From Terrimesophilobacter sp964651535 (GTDB taxonomy: Bacteria > Actinomycetota > Actinomycetes > Actinomycetales > Microbacteriaceae), in the NCBI GenBank assembly GCA_964651535.1, contig CAZYYE010000001.1, forward strand, positions 496,001-560,000: a DNA stretch of 64,000 bases, in the 5' to 3' direction. This document shows positions 24,617 to 32,625 of the stretch, one piece after another. The notes below the pieces were generated by a model, which searched no databases, was not told where the DNA came from, and saw only the letters and a list, made by a program, of their open reading frames with translations. The translations under genes were made by a program, and so were the position numbers. The number at the start of each line of letters is the position of its first letter. The first letter of the stretch is position 1.

Positions 24617-25329
24617 CGTGTGGCTCCTTGGTCACGTGTGGTGCTCGTGGGGGGAGTGGTCAAGGGGTCGTGCCCAAGGATGCCCGCCGAACCCGCGACC
24701 CCTTGACCACTCCCCCCACGACCGTCCAATGTGAGGTCGAGCAGTCGCGCGACATGGCGCGCGAGGATGTCGGTTTCCACGTTGACGAGGTCGCTGACAC
24801 TCTTGCGGCCGAGGGTCGTCACGGCGAGGGTCTCGGGGATGAGGGAAACCTCGAACCAGTCTGCGCCGCCGTCGCGTCCGATGGCGCTGACGGTGAGGGA
24901 GACGCCGTCGAGAGCGATCGAGCCCTTGCGCACGACGAGGGGCGCGAGCTCGGGAGCGAGGCTCAGGCGCACAACCCGCCAGGCACTGCCCTCGGTGACG
25001 GACACGACCTGCGCGGTACCGTCGATGTGCCCTTGCACGATGTGGCCGCCGAGCCGGTCACCGACTTTCGTCGCGCGTTCGATGTTCACGGAGTCGCCCG
25101 ATTGCAGGTCCGCGAACGTGCTCATGCGAATGGTCTCCGCCATGACGTCCGAGGTGAACCAGTCCGCGCCCTGGTCGATGATCGTCAAGCACACCCCGTT
25201 CACCGAGAGGGAGTCGCCGTGGCCGGCGTCCGACACTGCGAGCGGAGCACGAACGGTGAGGCGCGCGGCATCCGCCGACCGGTTCCAGGCGACGACTTCG
25301 CCGAGTTCCTCGATGATTCCAGTGAACAT
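24613..25329 (-). CDS. ribE: Riboflavin synthase, alpha chain, with palindrome-encoded tail
   Basis: A 238-residue riboflavin synthase with the two tandem lumazine-binding barrels: MFTGIIEELGEV at the start, SVNGVCLTI and its duplicate SLDGVSLTV. ATG at 25329 is the family's conserved start; a longer frame adds non-conserved residues. The normal fold ends near LARHVARLLDL. About 35 extra residues follow, Gly- then Pro/Thr-rich, and are encoded by a perfect 25-bp inverted repeat (24646-24720). The tail is unlikely to be catalytic. It lies 2 bp after ribD. Confidence 0.95.
   Translation of the reverse strand: MFTGIIEELGEVVAWNRSADAARLTVRAPLAVSDAGHGDSLSVNGVCLTIIDQGADWFTSDVMAETIRMSTFADLQSGDSVNIERATKVGDRLGGHIVQGHIDGTAQVVSVTEGSAWRVVRLSLAPELAPLVVRKGSIALDGVSLTVSAIGRDGGADWFEVSLIPETLAVTTLGRKSVSDLVNVETDILARHVARLLDLTLDGRGGSGQGVAGSAGILGHDPLTTPPTSTTRDQGATR
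24646..24720. repeat. Perfect 25-bp palindrome forming the ribE 3' end
   Basis: Arms 24646-24670 and 24696-24720 are exact reverse complements around a 25-bp loop. They are GC-rich (core GTGGTCAAGGGGTC). In the ribE mRNA they would form a very stable hairpin directly upstream of the ribBA ribosome site. It could tune ribBA translation, protect mRNA, or be an inserted selfish element that kept the frame open. Confidence 0.9.
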
Positions 25330-25331
25330 GG

Positions 25332-26381
25332 TTACCTTTCCGCGGCGACGCACGGCCGCGCCTTTACGAAAACGTCGTCGCCGAGCCGCTCGACCTCCAG
25401 AATTTCCAACCGCCGGGCATCCGCGAGTGTTCCGACGCCGATGTCGCCGAGCGCGAGCCTGCCGCCGCCGAGGAGCGCCGGTGCGAGGTAGATGACGTAT
25501 TCATCCACGAGCCCCGCGGCAACAAAGCCGCTCGCGAGCGTCGGCCCGCCCTCGACGAAAGCGCGGCGGACTCCGCGCGTGAACAGTTCGGCGAGAATGC
25601 CATCAAGGTCGCGCGTGCCGGGCTCGAAGAGCGGTTTCGGATGCTTTCGCAGCCGGGCACCGGCGGGAACCTCGCGCTCGCCGACGACCACGGGGATGGG
25701 CTGATCAGAGAGGAGCCCGCCGTGGGCGTCGCGCGCGGTGAGGCTCGGGTCGTCGGCCAGCACGGTGCCGGTGCCGACGATGATCGCGTCAGCGGCTGAC
25801 CGTTGCTCGTGCACGTGCGCCCGTGCTGCATCGCCCGTGATCCACTGACTCGAGCCATCCGCTGCCGCCGCCCTGCCATCCAGACTCGACGCCCACTTGA
25901 CGGTGACGTACGGGCGACCTCGGCGCATGGCGGTGAGCCACGGGTGTAGAAACTGCGACACCTCGTCGCCCAGAACCCCCTCCGCCACTCGAATGCCCGC
26001 TTCGCGCAAGCGTGCTGCGCCGCCCTGTGCGGCAGGATTGGGATCGCTGACGGCAAAGAGAATCCGGGCCACTCCGGCGTCAATGAGCGCTTCGCTGCAG
26101 GGCCCGGTGCGGCCGTGATGATTGCAGGGTTCGAGCGTGACGACGGCTGTCGCGCCGCGGGCGTCGTCGGCGGTGAGCTTGGACAGCGCGTCGACTTCCG
26201 CATGGGGGGTGCCGAGTCCGCGGTGCCAGCCTTCGGCGATGGTGTCGCCACCGGGGGAGAGGATGACGCAACCGACCTGCGGATTCGCACCCGTCGCCGG
26301 TCCGAGCGCGGCGAGTTCGAGGGCGCGGCGCATCGCGTCCTCGATGAGCGGTGTTGCCCGCTGCGCTCGCTGTGCCGACAT
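25332..26381 (-). CDS. ribD: Riboflavin-specific deaminase/reductase
   Basis: A 349-residue bifunctional enzyme. The deaminase half carries the zinc site in TPHAEVDAL and PCNHHGRTGPC. The reductase half begins near YVTVKWASSLDGRAA and carries VEGGPTLASGF. It performs the second and third steps on the pyrimidine branch of riboflavin synthesis. ATG at 26381 is preferred because the conserved domain begins soon after; a longer frame reaches into the FMN riboswitch. First gene of the ribD-ribE-ribBA-ribH operon. Confidence 0.95.
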   Translation of the reverse strand: MSAQRAQRATPLIEDAMRRALELAALGPATGANPQVGCVILSPGGDTIAEGWHRGLGTPHAEVDALSKLTADDARGATAVVTLEPCNHHGRTGPCSEALIDAGVARILFAVSDPNPAAQGGAARLREAGIRVAEGVLGDEVSQFLHPWLTAMRRGRPYVTVKWASSLDGRAAAADGSSQWITGDAARAHVHEQRSAADAIIVGTGTVLADDPSLTARDAHGGLLSDQPIPVVVGEREVPAGARLRKHPKPLFEPGTRDLDGILAELFTRGVRRAFVEGGPTLASGFVAAGLVDEYVIYLAPALLGGGRLALGDIGVGTLADARRLEILEVERLGDDVFVKARPCVAAER

Positions 26382-26454
26382 CTGGTTCCTTAGCGTCTGT
26401 GTGGACGCACTCCGGGAACGCAGGTGGGAGCACCAAACGTTGTGCGCGCTCGCG

Positions 26455-26612
26455 CGAACACTCGTGCTGCCTTCCATCCGGACTGAGAACCATCTGCAGT
26501 TCATAACCGTCGGTCCCGGAATTCCACCGGCTCAACCGTTCTCAGCCTCAGCCGATCGCGGGTCGCGGACTGTCACCGCCGGTTCGGACTTTCACCGACC
26601 CCGGAGCACGTA
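26455..26612 (-). ncRNA. FMN riboswitch (RFN element) upstream of ribD
   Basis: On the minus strand the conserved RFN blocks appear in order: GGGGTCGGTGAAAGTCCGAA, then ACCGGCGGTGACAGTCCGCGA, a variable GAGAACGG/CCGTTCTC-type stem, AGCCGGTGGAATTCCGGGAC, CGACGGTTATGA, and finally AGTCCGGATGGAAGG. These are the joining regions that bind FMN. The aptamer ends about 75 nt before the ribD ATG. High FMN would shut down the operon; whether by termination or by hiding the ribosome site cannot be told. Confidence 0.95.
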
Positions 26613-26649
26613 CTGCACCAAGTCTACGCGCCCCCACCCCGACCTGCAT

Positions 26650-26747
26650 TGTTCGCAATTCAGGCAGAATGCGAATCCGTTGCAAATCAGTCCTGACTTT
26701 TCAGGCATCCGGAAAACGGAGGAGACGATCTGCCTGAATTGCGAACA
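26650..26747. repeat. Family A palindromic element, copy 2
   Basis: Arms TGTTCGCAATTCAGGCAGA (26650-26668) and exact reverse complement (26729-26747) surround 60 bp. The centre has its own small stems (TCCGTT with AACGGA; CCTGA with TCAGG). It lies in the 477-bp gap between the ribD riboswitch and the AbiEi/DUF559-like gene. Here the flanking genes are divergent, so this copy is not in a terminator position. Confidence 0.9.
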
Positions 26748-26858
26748 TGACGACCGCGTTACCGGCGACGTTGTGCACAACGTGAATTCGCCGACTGCTC
26801 CCCACAGATGTGACTCACTCGACAATCACGCAGGCGCATTCGCTCCACACTCGACGAT

Positions 26859-27728
26859 GTGACCGAGTACCACCACTCCGAATCGCAGGTCGCGACTCGG
26901 CGACAGCTCCTTCGGCGCGGTTACACGCCCCGGGCGCTTACGGCAGCAGTACATTCCGGCCGACTTATTCGGGTGCGTCGCGGTTACTACGCGACACCGC
27001 TTGTTGACCCGCAGACCGAAAAGGCAGTCCGCGTCGGCGGTCTTCTGACGTGCGTCTCGGCGGCCAGGCGAGCCGGAATTTGGGTTATCGACGACGGGTT
27101 CCCACACATCCACCTTCGGCACGAGGCCTCCCGAATGCGGACTCCTCGGGATCGGTTCACTCGGCTGACATCCGACAACCGGGAGGGCTGCATATTGCAT
27201 TGGTTCCCGTTGGTTGACGAATCGGAAGTCACCATGGATAACGTCGGGCCGCTCAACGCGCTCGCGCACATCATTCGCTGCCAGCCAGAGCACCTCGCGA
27301 TTGCGGCGCTCGACAGTGCTGCCTACCAGAGGATCGTCTCGGAGGCAGCCCTCGACAAACTCTTCACGGCTTTGCCCGTGAAGTATCGAAGGTACCGGCG
27401 TCGAGTGGATGCCCGAAGTATGTCTGGCCTTGAGACGATCGTGAGACTGATGATGCTGGATGCCGGACTTGGCTGCGAGCCGCAAGTGCATTTCCCGGGC
27501 ATCGGTTATGTGGACCTGCTGGTCGAGGGGTGTGTTGTGGTCGAAACCGACGGTCGATTGGGCCACGGCGATGCTCCAGGCAGTGCGCGCGACTATGACC
27601 GCGATGTCGCACTTGCAGCCATCGGCTACATCGTGTTGCGGTTCAACTACCGGCAGGTTATGTATTCGCCCGAGGTGATCATGAGTGCTGTGCGCGGCGC
27701 TCTGAACACTGCTGGAGGTGGTCTCTGA
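26859..27728 (+). CDS. AbiEi-antitoxin-like winged helix protein with DUF559-type nuclease-like domain
   Basis: A 289-residue protein. Residues about 10-55 (ATRRQLLRRGYTPRALTAAV, then GRLIRVRRGYYA) resemble the AbiEi-type N-terminal winged helix. The C-terminal 100 residues look like a DUF559/Vsr-type PD-(D/E)XK fold: E-T-I-V start, then GIGYVDLLVEGCVVVETDGR with the acidic residues, and RDYDRDVALAAIGYIVLRF. Such proteins are common in actinobacteria; DNA nicking or cleavage is predicted, not shown. GTG start at 26859. No toxin partner is adjacent. The gene is bracketed by two copies of the family A palindrome, 112 bp before and 61 bp after. Confidence 0.75.
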   Translation: MTEYHHSESQVATRRQLLRRGYTPRALTAAVHSGRLIRVRRGYYATPLVDPQTEKAVRVGGLLTCVSAARRAGIWVIDDGFPHIHLRHEASRMRTPRDRFTRLTSDNREGCILHWFPLVDESEVTMDNVGPLNALAHIIRCQPEHLAIAALDSAAYQRIVSEAALDKLFTALPVKYRRYRRRVDARSMSGLETIVRLMMLDAGLGCEPQVHFPGIGYVDLLVEGCVVVETDGRLGHGDAPGSARDYDRDVALAAIGYIVLRFNYRQVMYSPEVIMSAVRGALNTAGGGL

Positions 27729-27788
27729 CCGATGACGGGGCTGCTGGCGCCGGTTATCGAAGTCAGTGTATGGCGCTTGGCGCCCTGT

Positions 27789-27891
27789 CCCGCTCGCAAT
27801 TCAGGCAGAAAAGGAAGGTGGTGACTTCACGAGTATGTAAACGCGGGGGACGCAACCTAGGAAGTTGGGTTCTGCCTGAATTGCGAACGGG
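27789..27891. repeat. Family A palindromic element, copy 3
   Basis: Arms 27789-27810 (containing TCGCAATTCAGGCAGAA) and 27870-27891 pair over 22 bp with one mismatch, around 59 bp. It lies between the convergent AbiEi/DUF559-like gene and the HAD phosphatase gene, and so may also terminate transcription. The arms match copies 1 and 2; the centre does not. Confidence 0.9.
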
Positions 27892-27910
27892 GCAAGGGGG
27901 GGCGGCCCGT

Positions 27911-28672
27911 TTAGGCAGGCGGCGAGGCCAGTAGCTGAGGGAGTTTGGCGAGCGAGCGGATGACGGGCACACCGGATGCCGCCGCGGCCGCCAAATCCTC
28001 TTCCGTGGCGGCACGTCGGCGGTCCAGCCAGACACCCGTGAGGCCCGCGCGGGCGGCCCCGATCGCATCCGTCTCTAGGCGATCGCCAATGTACGCGGCG
28101 CGCGAGGGTGGGACGCCGAACAGGTCGCAGGCGTGGCGAAAGATCCGCGCATCGGGCTTCGCGATGCCGAGTTCCCCCGAGGCTATGGTGTGCTCCAGGT
28201 AGCGGTCCAGGCCTACGGCGGTGATTTTCGGTGCCTGATATTCGAGCTCGCCGTTCGTCACGAGACCAAAGCGCACACCGGGAATCGTGCGATGAAGTTC
28301 GTCCAGGCAGGGCAATGCGTCGTCGTGCAGCACCCACGCCTTTTCATACTCGAGGTAGTAGTCGTTGTACCAGCGGTCGGCCTCCGCCGCATCGATCTCG
28401 AGGCCGTACAACTCGACGAAATCGTGCACTCTCGCGCGGCGCTGGCCGAGGAAGTCGAGCTCGCCGGAGAGGTACCGGTGATAGTGGAGCTCCTCCAGCG
28501 CATGCCAGCGTGCAACCTCCGCGCCATCATCGGGGAGGGATGCCTTTGCTGCAAGCGTGGCGCGGTGCGCCGTAACGCCGCGACCGACAGCTTCGGCATG
28601 CGCGAACAGAGTGTCATCCAAATCGAAGAGGACGACTGAAGGAGAGCGGTCCGATGGCGCAGGATTCGTCAC
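27911..28672 (-). CDS. HAD-superfamily hydrolase (phosphatase)
   Basis: A 253-residue HAD protein. Motif I is LFDLDDTLFAH, motif II LVTNGELEYQ, motif III Lys in GIAKPDARIF, motif IV IGDRLETDAIGA. The helical cap lies between motifs I and II, subfamily IA. Likely a small-metabolite or nucleotide phosphatase resembling YjjG-type pyrimidine nucleotidases. GTG start overlaps the upstream acetyltransferase stop. The substrate is not readable from sequence. Confidence 0.9.
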   Translation of the reverse strand: MTNPAPSDRSPSVVLFDLDDTLFAHAEAVGRGVTAHRATLAAKASLPDDGAEVARWHALEELHYHRYLSGELDFLGQRRARVHDFVELYGLEIDAAEADRWYNDYYLEYEKAWVLHDDALPCLDELHRTIPGVRFGLVTNGELEYQAPKITAVGLDRYLEHTIASGELGIAKPDARIFRHACDLFGVPPSRAAYIGDRLETDAIGAARAGLTGVWLDRRRAATEEDLAAAAASGVPVIRSLAKLPQLLASPPA

Positions 28673-29271
28673 GGCGCCTCCGATGGCTCAACCGTCGGCC
28701 ACCCCGGCTTCGGAGCGCGATCGTCGGTCGCGTGCAACACCGCCTGCCATGCAGGACCGTGCGAACCATCGCGGCCAGCCACCACGCTGGCGGCGACTCC
28801 GGTGAAACGAAAGCCGGTCTTGCGCGCGACGGCCAGGGACGCGACGTTGCCGACGACAGCCTCCCACCGGATGGCGGAGAGCCCGGCGAACTGCGTTTCA
28901 AATGCCCAGTCGGAAACGGCGGACACCGCGCGCGGCATGAAGCCGCGCCCGCGATGCGGTGCGCCGAGCCAGAAACCGATCATGCCGGTGTTAGCCCGAA
29001 GTCCGATGACGCCGAGGAATTCGCCGTCGGAGCGCAGCGCCCAGGTCGCTTCGTCTCCGGTTTCCCACCCGTTCGGGACGAATTCGTTGACGAAGAATTC
29101 CGCATCTGCGCGCGCGTAGGGCCACGGGATGGTCAAAAAATCCTCGACGATGGGGTCCTGGCAAGACAGGGTGATCGCGTCGATATCGCCGCGTGTCGGC
29201 TGATCAAGGAGCAGTGCGCCAGATCCAGGTCCGCCAGCCACTCCATTCGCGTGCAGCGTGACCGGTTGCAC
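28669..29271 (-). CDS. GNAT-family N-acetyltransferase (RimJ/RimL type)
   Basis: A 200-residue GNAT protein. The GVIGLRANTGMIGFWLGAPHRGRGFM segment includes the acetyl-CoA motif, and NVASLAVARKTGFRFTGV is the classic C-terminal motif of ribosomal-protein and small-molecule acetyltransferases. GTG start at 29271 lies 2 bp after the trpS stop, so translation is probably coupled. Overlaps the phosphatase gene by 4 bp. The acceptor is unknown. Confidence 0.85.
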   Translation of the reverse strand: MQPVTLHANGVAGGPGSGALLLDQPTRGDIDAITLSCQDPIVEDFLTIPWPYARADAEFFVNEFVPNGWETGDEATWALRSDGEFLGVIGLRANTGMIGFWLGAPHRGRGFMPRAVSAVSDWAFETQFAGLSAIRWEAVVGNVASLAVARKTGFRFTGVAASVVAGRDGSHGPAWQAVLHATDDRAPKPGWPTVEPSEAP

Positions 29272-29273
29272 CG

Positions 29274-30281
29274 CTACGCCTTCGGCAGCAATCCGACCCG
29301 GTCGTACACTTTCGCGAGCGTCTCGTTCGAAATGGATGCTGCACGGTTCGCGTTGCCGGCGAGCACGCGGTCGAGTTCTTCAGGGTCATCCAGCAGTTCG
29401 AGTGTGCGCGCTCGGATGGGGGTGAACGTCTCCGTGACGACCTCCGCGAGATCCTTTTTGAGGTCGCCATAGCCACGGCCCTCGTACTCCTGCTCAAGTT
29501 CCGTGATGGTTTTGTCGGCGAGTACCGAATAGATCGTGAGCAGGTTGGCGACGCCGGGCTTCTCGCCGCGGTCGAAACGGATTTCGCGTCCGGCATCCGT
29601 AATTGCGGATTTGATCTTCTTCGCGGTGACAGTCGGCTCGTCCAAGAGTGAGACGATTCCGGCATCGGAACCGGCAGACTTGCTCATTTTCGACGTCGGA
29701 TCCTGGAGATCATAGATGCGGGCAGTCTCCTTCAGGATGACCGCCTCCGGTACGACGAAAGTCTCGCCAAACCGCGAATTGAAACGGCCGGCAAGGTCGC
29801 GCGTGAGTTCGACGTGCTGACGCTGGTCATCGCCCACGGGGACCACAGCGGCGTCGTACAGCAGGATGTCGGCGGCCATGAGCATGGGATATGCGAACAA
29901 GCCGACGGTGGTGCCTTCGGCCCCTTGCTTGCCCGACTTGTCCTTGAATTGCGTCATCCGGCTCGCCTCGCCGAAGCCGGTGATGGTGTTGAGCACCCAG
30001 GCGAGCTCGGAGTGCGCCGCTACATGCGACTGCACGAACAGCGTCGACCTGGCCGGGTCGATTCCTGCCGCGATGTATTGGGCTGCCGTGCGGCGGGTAT
30101 TCTCCCGCAATAGCGCCGGATCCTGCGCGACGGTGAGCGCGTGCAAGTCGACGATGCAGAACACCGCGTCGTACGTCGCCTGCAGTTCCTTCCACTGCAG
30201 CAGCGCGCCGATGTAGTTGCCGATGTGGAGGCTGTTCGCGGAGGGTTGCATGCCTGAGAACAGGCGGGGTTTCGACGTCAT
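29274..30281 (-). CDS. trpS: Tryptophan-tRNA ligase
   Basis: A 335-residue class I aminoacyl-tRNA synthetase. The HIGN signature is near residue 19 (SANSLHIGNYIGAL), KMSKS near residue 200 (TSKMSKSAGSDAG). MLMAADILLYDAAVVPVGDDQ, for Trp and adenylate binding, is intact. It charges tRNA-Trp. Normal length. First gene of the trpS-GNAT-HAD run. Confidence 0.97.
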   Translation of the reverse strand: MTSKPRLFSGMQPSANSLHIGNYIGALLQWKELQATYDAVFCIVDLHALTVAQDPALLRENTRRTAAQYIAAGIDPARSTLFVQSHVAAHSELAWVLNTITGFGEASRMTQFKDKSGKQGAEGTTVGLFAYPMLMAADILLYDAAVVPVGDDQRQHVELTRDLAGRFNSRFGETFVVPEAVILKETARIYDLQDPTSKMSKSAGSDAGIVSLLDEPTVTAKKIKSAITDAGREIRFDRGEKPGVANLLTIYSVLADKTITELEQEYEGRGYGDLKKDLAEVVTETFTPIRARTLELLDDPEELDRVLAGNANRAASISNETLAKVYDRVGLLPKA

Positions 30282-30318
30282 GGGTTCATTCTTTCAGGAT
30301 CGGGAACGCAAATTGGTG

Positions 30319-30366
30319 CGCTCCCTTCGAGAGCCTCAGGGCAAGCCTTCGAGAGCCTCAGGGAGC
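30319..30366. repeat. Family B repeat, two direct units between trpS and xth
   Basis: CCCTTCGAGAGCCTCAGGG (30323-30341) is followed at once by a second unit (30345-30363), identical but for its first base. Period is 22 bp. The units lie in the 92-bp gap before the trpS start. They are direct here, whereas at 2044-2099 the same 19-mer is inverted. Confidence 0.85.
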
Positions 30367-30373
30367 GGCGGCG

Positions 30374-31222
30374 TCAAATGGCGTAGTCGACGACGACGGG
30401 AGCGTGGTCGGACCATCGCGTGTCCCAGGCGCTCGCCCGGTCGATCGCGTAGTTCGTGACCGTGCCGGCAAGCGCCGCGGTGGCCAGGTGGTAGTCGATG
30501 CGCCAGCCGGTGTCGTTGTCGAACGCCTGGCCGCGCTGCGACCACCAGGTGTACGGGCCATCCACTTCGCCCGCCCACTTCCGGCCGACATCCACCCAGC
30601 CGAGTCCGATCCGCTTCGTGCCGTCGACGCACTCGACGCTCTCGCCGAGCGGCGCGAAGATCCGGTCGAAGTAGGCGCGCTCTTCGACGAGGAATCCGGC
30701 ATTCTTGCGATTGCCCTTCCAGTTCCGGATATCGAGTTCCCGGTGGCCTACGTTCAGGTCGCCGACGACGAGGGCCAATTCGCTGTGCCCCGCGAGCAGC
30801 GGCAGGCGCTCGACCATCGCGTCGAGAAACTTATACTTCTCAACCTGCTTCGGTGTGCCCACTTCGCCGGAATGCACGTAGGTGCTGACGACCGTGAGGG
30901 TGCGATCGCCGACGCGATAGTCGGCTTCCAGCCAGCGGCCGGCGCTGTCGAAGGCTTCGGGTCCGAACTCGACTCGATGTATTTCCGCGGCGTTTCGGCT
31001 TGCTAACGCAACACCTGCGCGACCTTTCGCGGTCGCCGCGTCGTGCAGGATGCTCCACTCCGGCCCGAGCAGGCTCTCGATATCTTCCGTCGCGGCACGA
31101 ACCTCCTGCATCGCGAGGATGTCGACGGCCCGCTCGTCCAGCCAGTCGCCCATTCCCTTGCGAAATGCGGCACGGATGCCGTTGACGTTGACGGAGGCGA
31201 TGCGAAGCGGCGTGGACACCAC
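30374..31222 (-). CDS. xth: Exodeoxyribonuclease III
   Basis: A 282-residue exonuclease III/AP endonuclease. Visible are RIASVNVNGIRAAF (Asn), AMQEVRA with the metal-binding Glu, VVGDLNVGHRELDIRNWKGN (catalytic Asp and Asn), and RIDYHL followed by SDHAPVVVDY with the catalytic His. It repairs abasic sites in DNA. GTG start at 31222, 17 bp after the YihY gene stop on the same strand. Confidence 0.95.
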   Translation of the reverse strand: MVSTPLRIASVNVNGIRAAFRKGMGDWLDERAVDILAMQEVRAATEDIESLLGPEWSILHDAATAKGRAGVALASRNAAEIHRVEFGPEAFDSAGRWLEADYRVGDRTLTVVSTYVHSGEVGTPKQVEKYKFLDAMVERLPLLAGHSELALVVGDLNVGHRELDIRNWKGNRKNAGFLVEERAYFDRIFAPLGESVECVDGTKRIGLGWVDVGRKWAGEVDGPYTWWSQRGQAFDNDTGWRIDYHLATAALAGTVTNYAIDRASAWDTRWSDHAPVVVDYAI

Positions 31223-31238
31223 GCCAGCCTATCGGCGG

Positions 31239-32252
31239 CTACCGACGTCCTGGTCTTCGGAACAGCTTCGCAAGCCAGCCGCGCTGCTCGGCGGCAAGCG
31301 CGGCACGCTCAGCTTCCTCGTGCTCGCGCCGCAGCCGTTCGCGTTCGCGCCGCTCGGCGGCGATCTTCGGATCCGCGACGAGACCGGCATCCGCCATGCC
31401 GACGGCGATCCAGCTCGCGCCGAGCAGAATGACCACGCACACGAGGTTGAACCAGATGAGAAGACCGATGATGATCGCGAACGAAGCGAGGAGGGGGTTT
31501 CGCCCCGCGCCTCCCAGAAGCACCCCGCCGAGTAGTTTCAGAACCCCCAACGCCGCCGCGCCCAGCACTGTGCCGACGATGAGCCGCCGTGGCGGGATCT
31601 TCAGCCCTGAGAGCACTCGGTACAGCATGGCGAGCACGACCGTGTCGAGCACGAACATGAGAGCGATGCCGATTATTCGACCGGTCACCGCGAGGAATGG
31701 TGAGTCCTTCCCGATATCGAACCAACTGAGCACGACTTCGAGCAATTGGGATCCCACCGCGGCGAGGGCGGAGGAAATGATGATCGCGACACCGAACCCC
31801 GCCGTGAGCCCGAAGTCCTTGAGTTTCAACAGGAAGAAGTTCATGCGCTCGCCCGGTAGTCCGAACAATGCCCTGATGGCTTCTCTCGCCGACGAGAGCC
31901 ATCCCACAGCGGTGAAGAGCAGTCCCACGGCCGCGGCGGCGCCCGTCCAGCCGAGGATCTGGGCCTGCATGAGTTGCTCAGGATCGATGACCCCGGCGGT
32001 GCCGTTCCATGAGATCAAACCGGGGACGGAACGCGAAACGGTCGTGAAGAACGCGCCGCTCAACTGGGGGTTGTTTTGCAGGATGAGGCCGGCCGTCGCG
32101 AATCCGACCCAGATTCCCGCGAACACGGCGAAAATCGCCTGAAACGACAGACCTGCGGCGAGCAGGAAGCCGCGCTTGTTCGAGAAGTGGAGGAAGACGC
32201 GCACGGGCCTGAGCGAAGTGGCCCAGGAGATCACGTTCTGTGCCGGCGTCAT
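31239..32252 (-). CDS. YihY/BrkB-family membrane protein
   Basis: A 337-residue protein with six membrane helices. HFSNKRGFLLAAGLSFQAIFAVFAG near the start and IPPRRLIVGTVLGAAALGVLKL in the middle match the YihY/UPF0761 family. The last 45 residues are a charged helix rich in Arg and Glu (ERRERERLRREHEEAERAA), probably cytoplasmic. Function in bacteria is unsettled; some relatives are called virulence factor BrkB. Confidence 0.9.
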   Translation of the reverse strand: MTPAQNVISWATSLRPVRVFLHFSNKRGFLLAAGLSFQAIFAVFAGIWVGFATAGLILQNNPQLSGAFFTTVSRSVPGLISWNGTAGVIDPEQLMQAQILGWTGAAAAVGLLFTAVGWLSSAREAIRALFGLPGERMNFFLLKLKDFGLTAGFGVAIIISSALAAVGSQLLEVVLSWFDIGKDSPFLAVTGRIIGIALMFVLDTVVLAMLYRVLSGLKIPPRRLIVGTVLGAAALGVLKLLGGVLLGGAGRNPLLASFAIIIGLLIWFNLVCVVILLGASWIAVGMADAGLVADPKIAAERRERERLRREHEEAERAALAAEQRGWLAKLFRRPGRR

Positions 32253-32442
32253 ACCGCAAGCCTAACGAGACAGGGTTGGCGCTCGCCGTCCGTCGGCTCC
32301 GGCTGTCCCCGGTACTGGGGACATTTCGGGGTACACATTCCTCTCCCGCACTGGTATATTGGATCGTGCGTTCGAACCCGAATCGGCGCAATCGCGAAAA
32401 CGGGGGTTGCAATTCGACCCGTTTACCTCAGCTCGATGTATT

Positions 32443-32486
32443 TACTTCTGGCCGACACCAGCAATGGTGCCGGCCAGAAGTATTTT
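32443..32486 (+). terminator. Strong hairpin followed by TTTT upstream of the ECF sigma gene
   Basis: TACTTCTGGCCGACACCA (32443-32460) pairs with 32465-32482 over 18 bp with one mismatch and a GCAA loop, followed by TTTT. The shape is that of an intrinsic terminator. A TATATT at 32355-32360 could be the -10 of a roughly 110-nt leader or small RNA ending here. The hairpin would then attenuate the sigma gene. The rest of the 373-bp gap shows nothing else I can name. Confidence 0.6.
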
Positions 32487-32625
32487 GCGTTCGCAGTTTC
32501 CCCTGAATCACCGTGGACACGTTGGCGGGACGGTGGTCAGATCCGTGAAAACGCGCAATACTGGACCTAGCGCCAATCTCGCCGTCACCCGAGGTCGAGA
32601 GTTGGGGCTCCAAACGGGGGTTTGG

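Noticed and set aside
26650..26747. Family A copy 2 as part of the FMN riboswitch
   Set aside because: It lies outside the conserved RFN blocks and the same arms occur at two sites without riboflavin genes.
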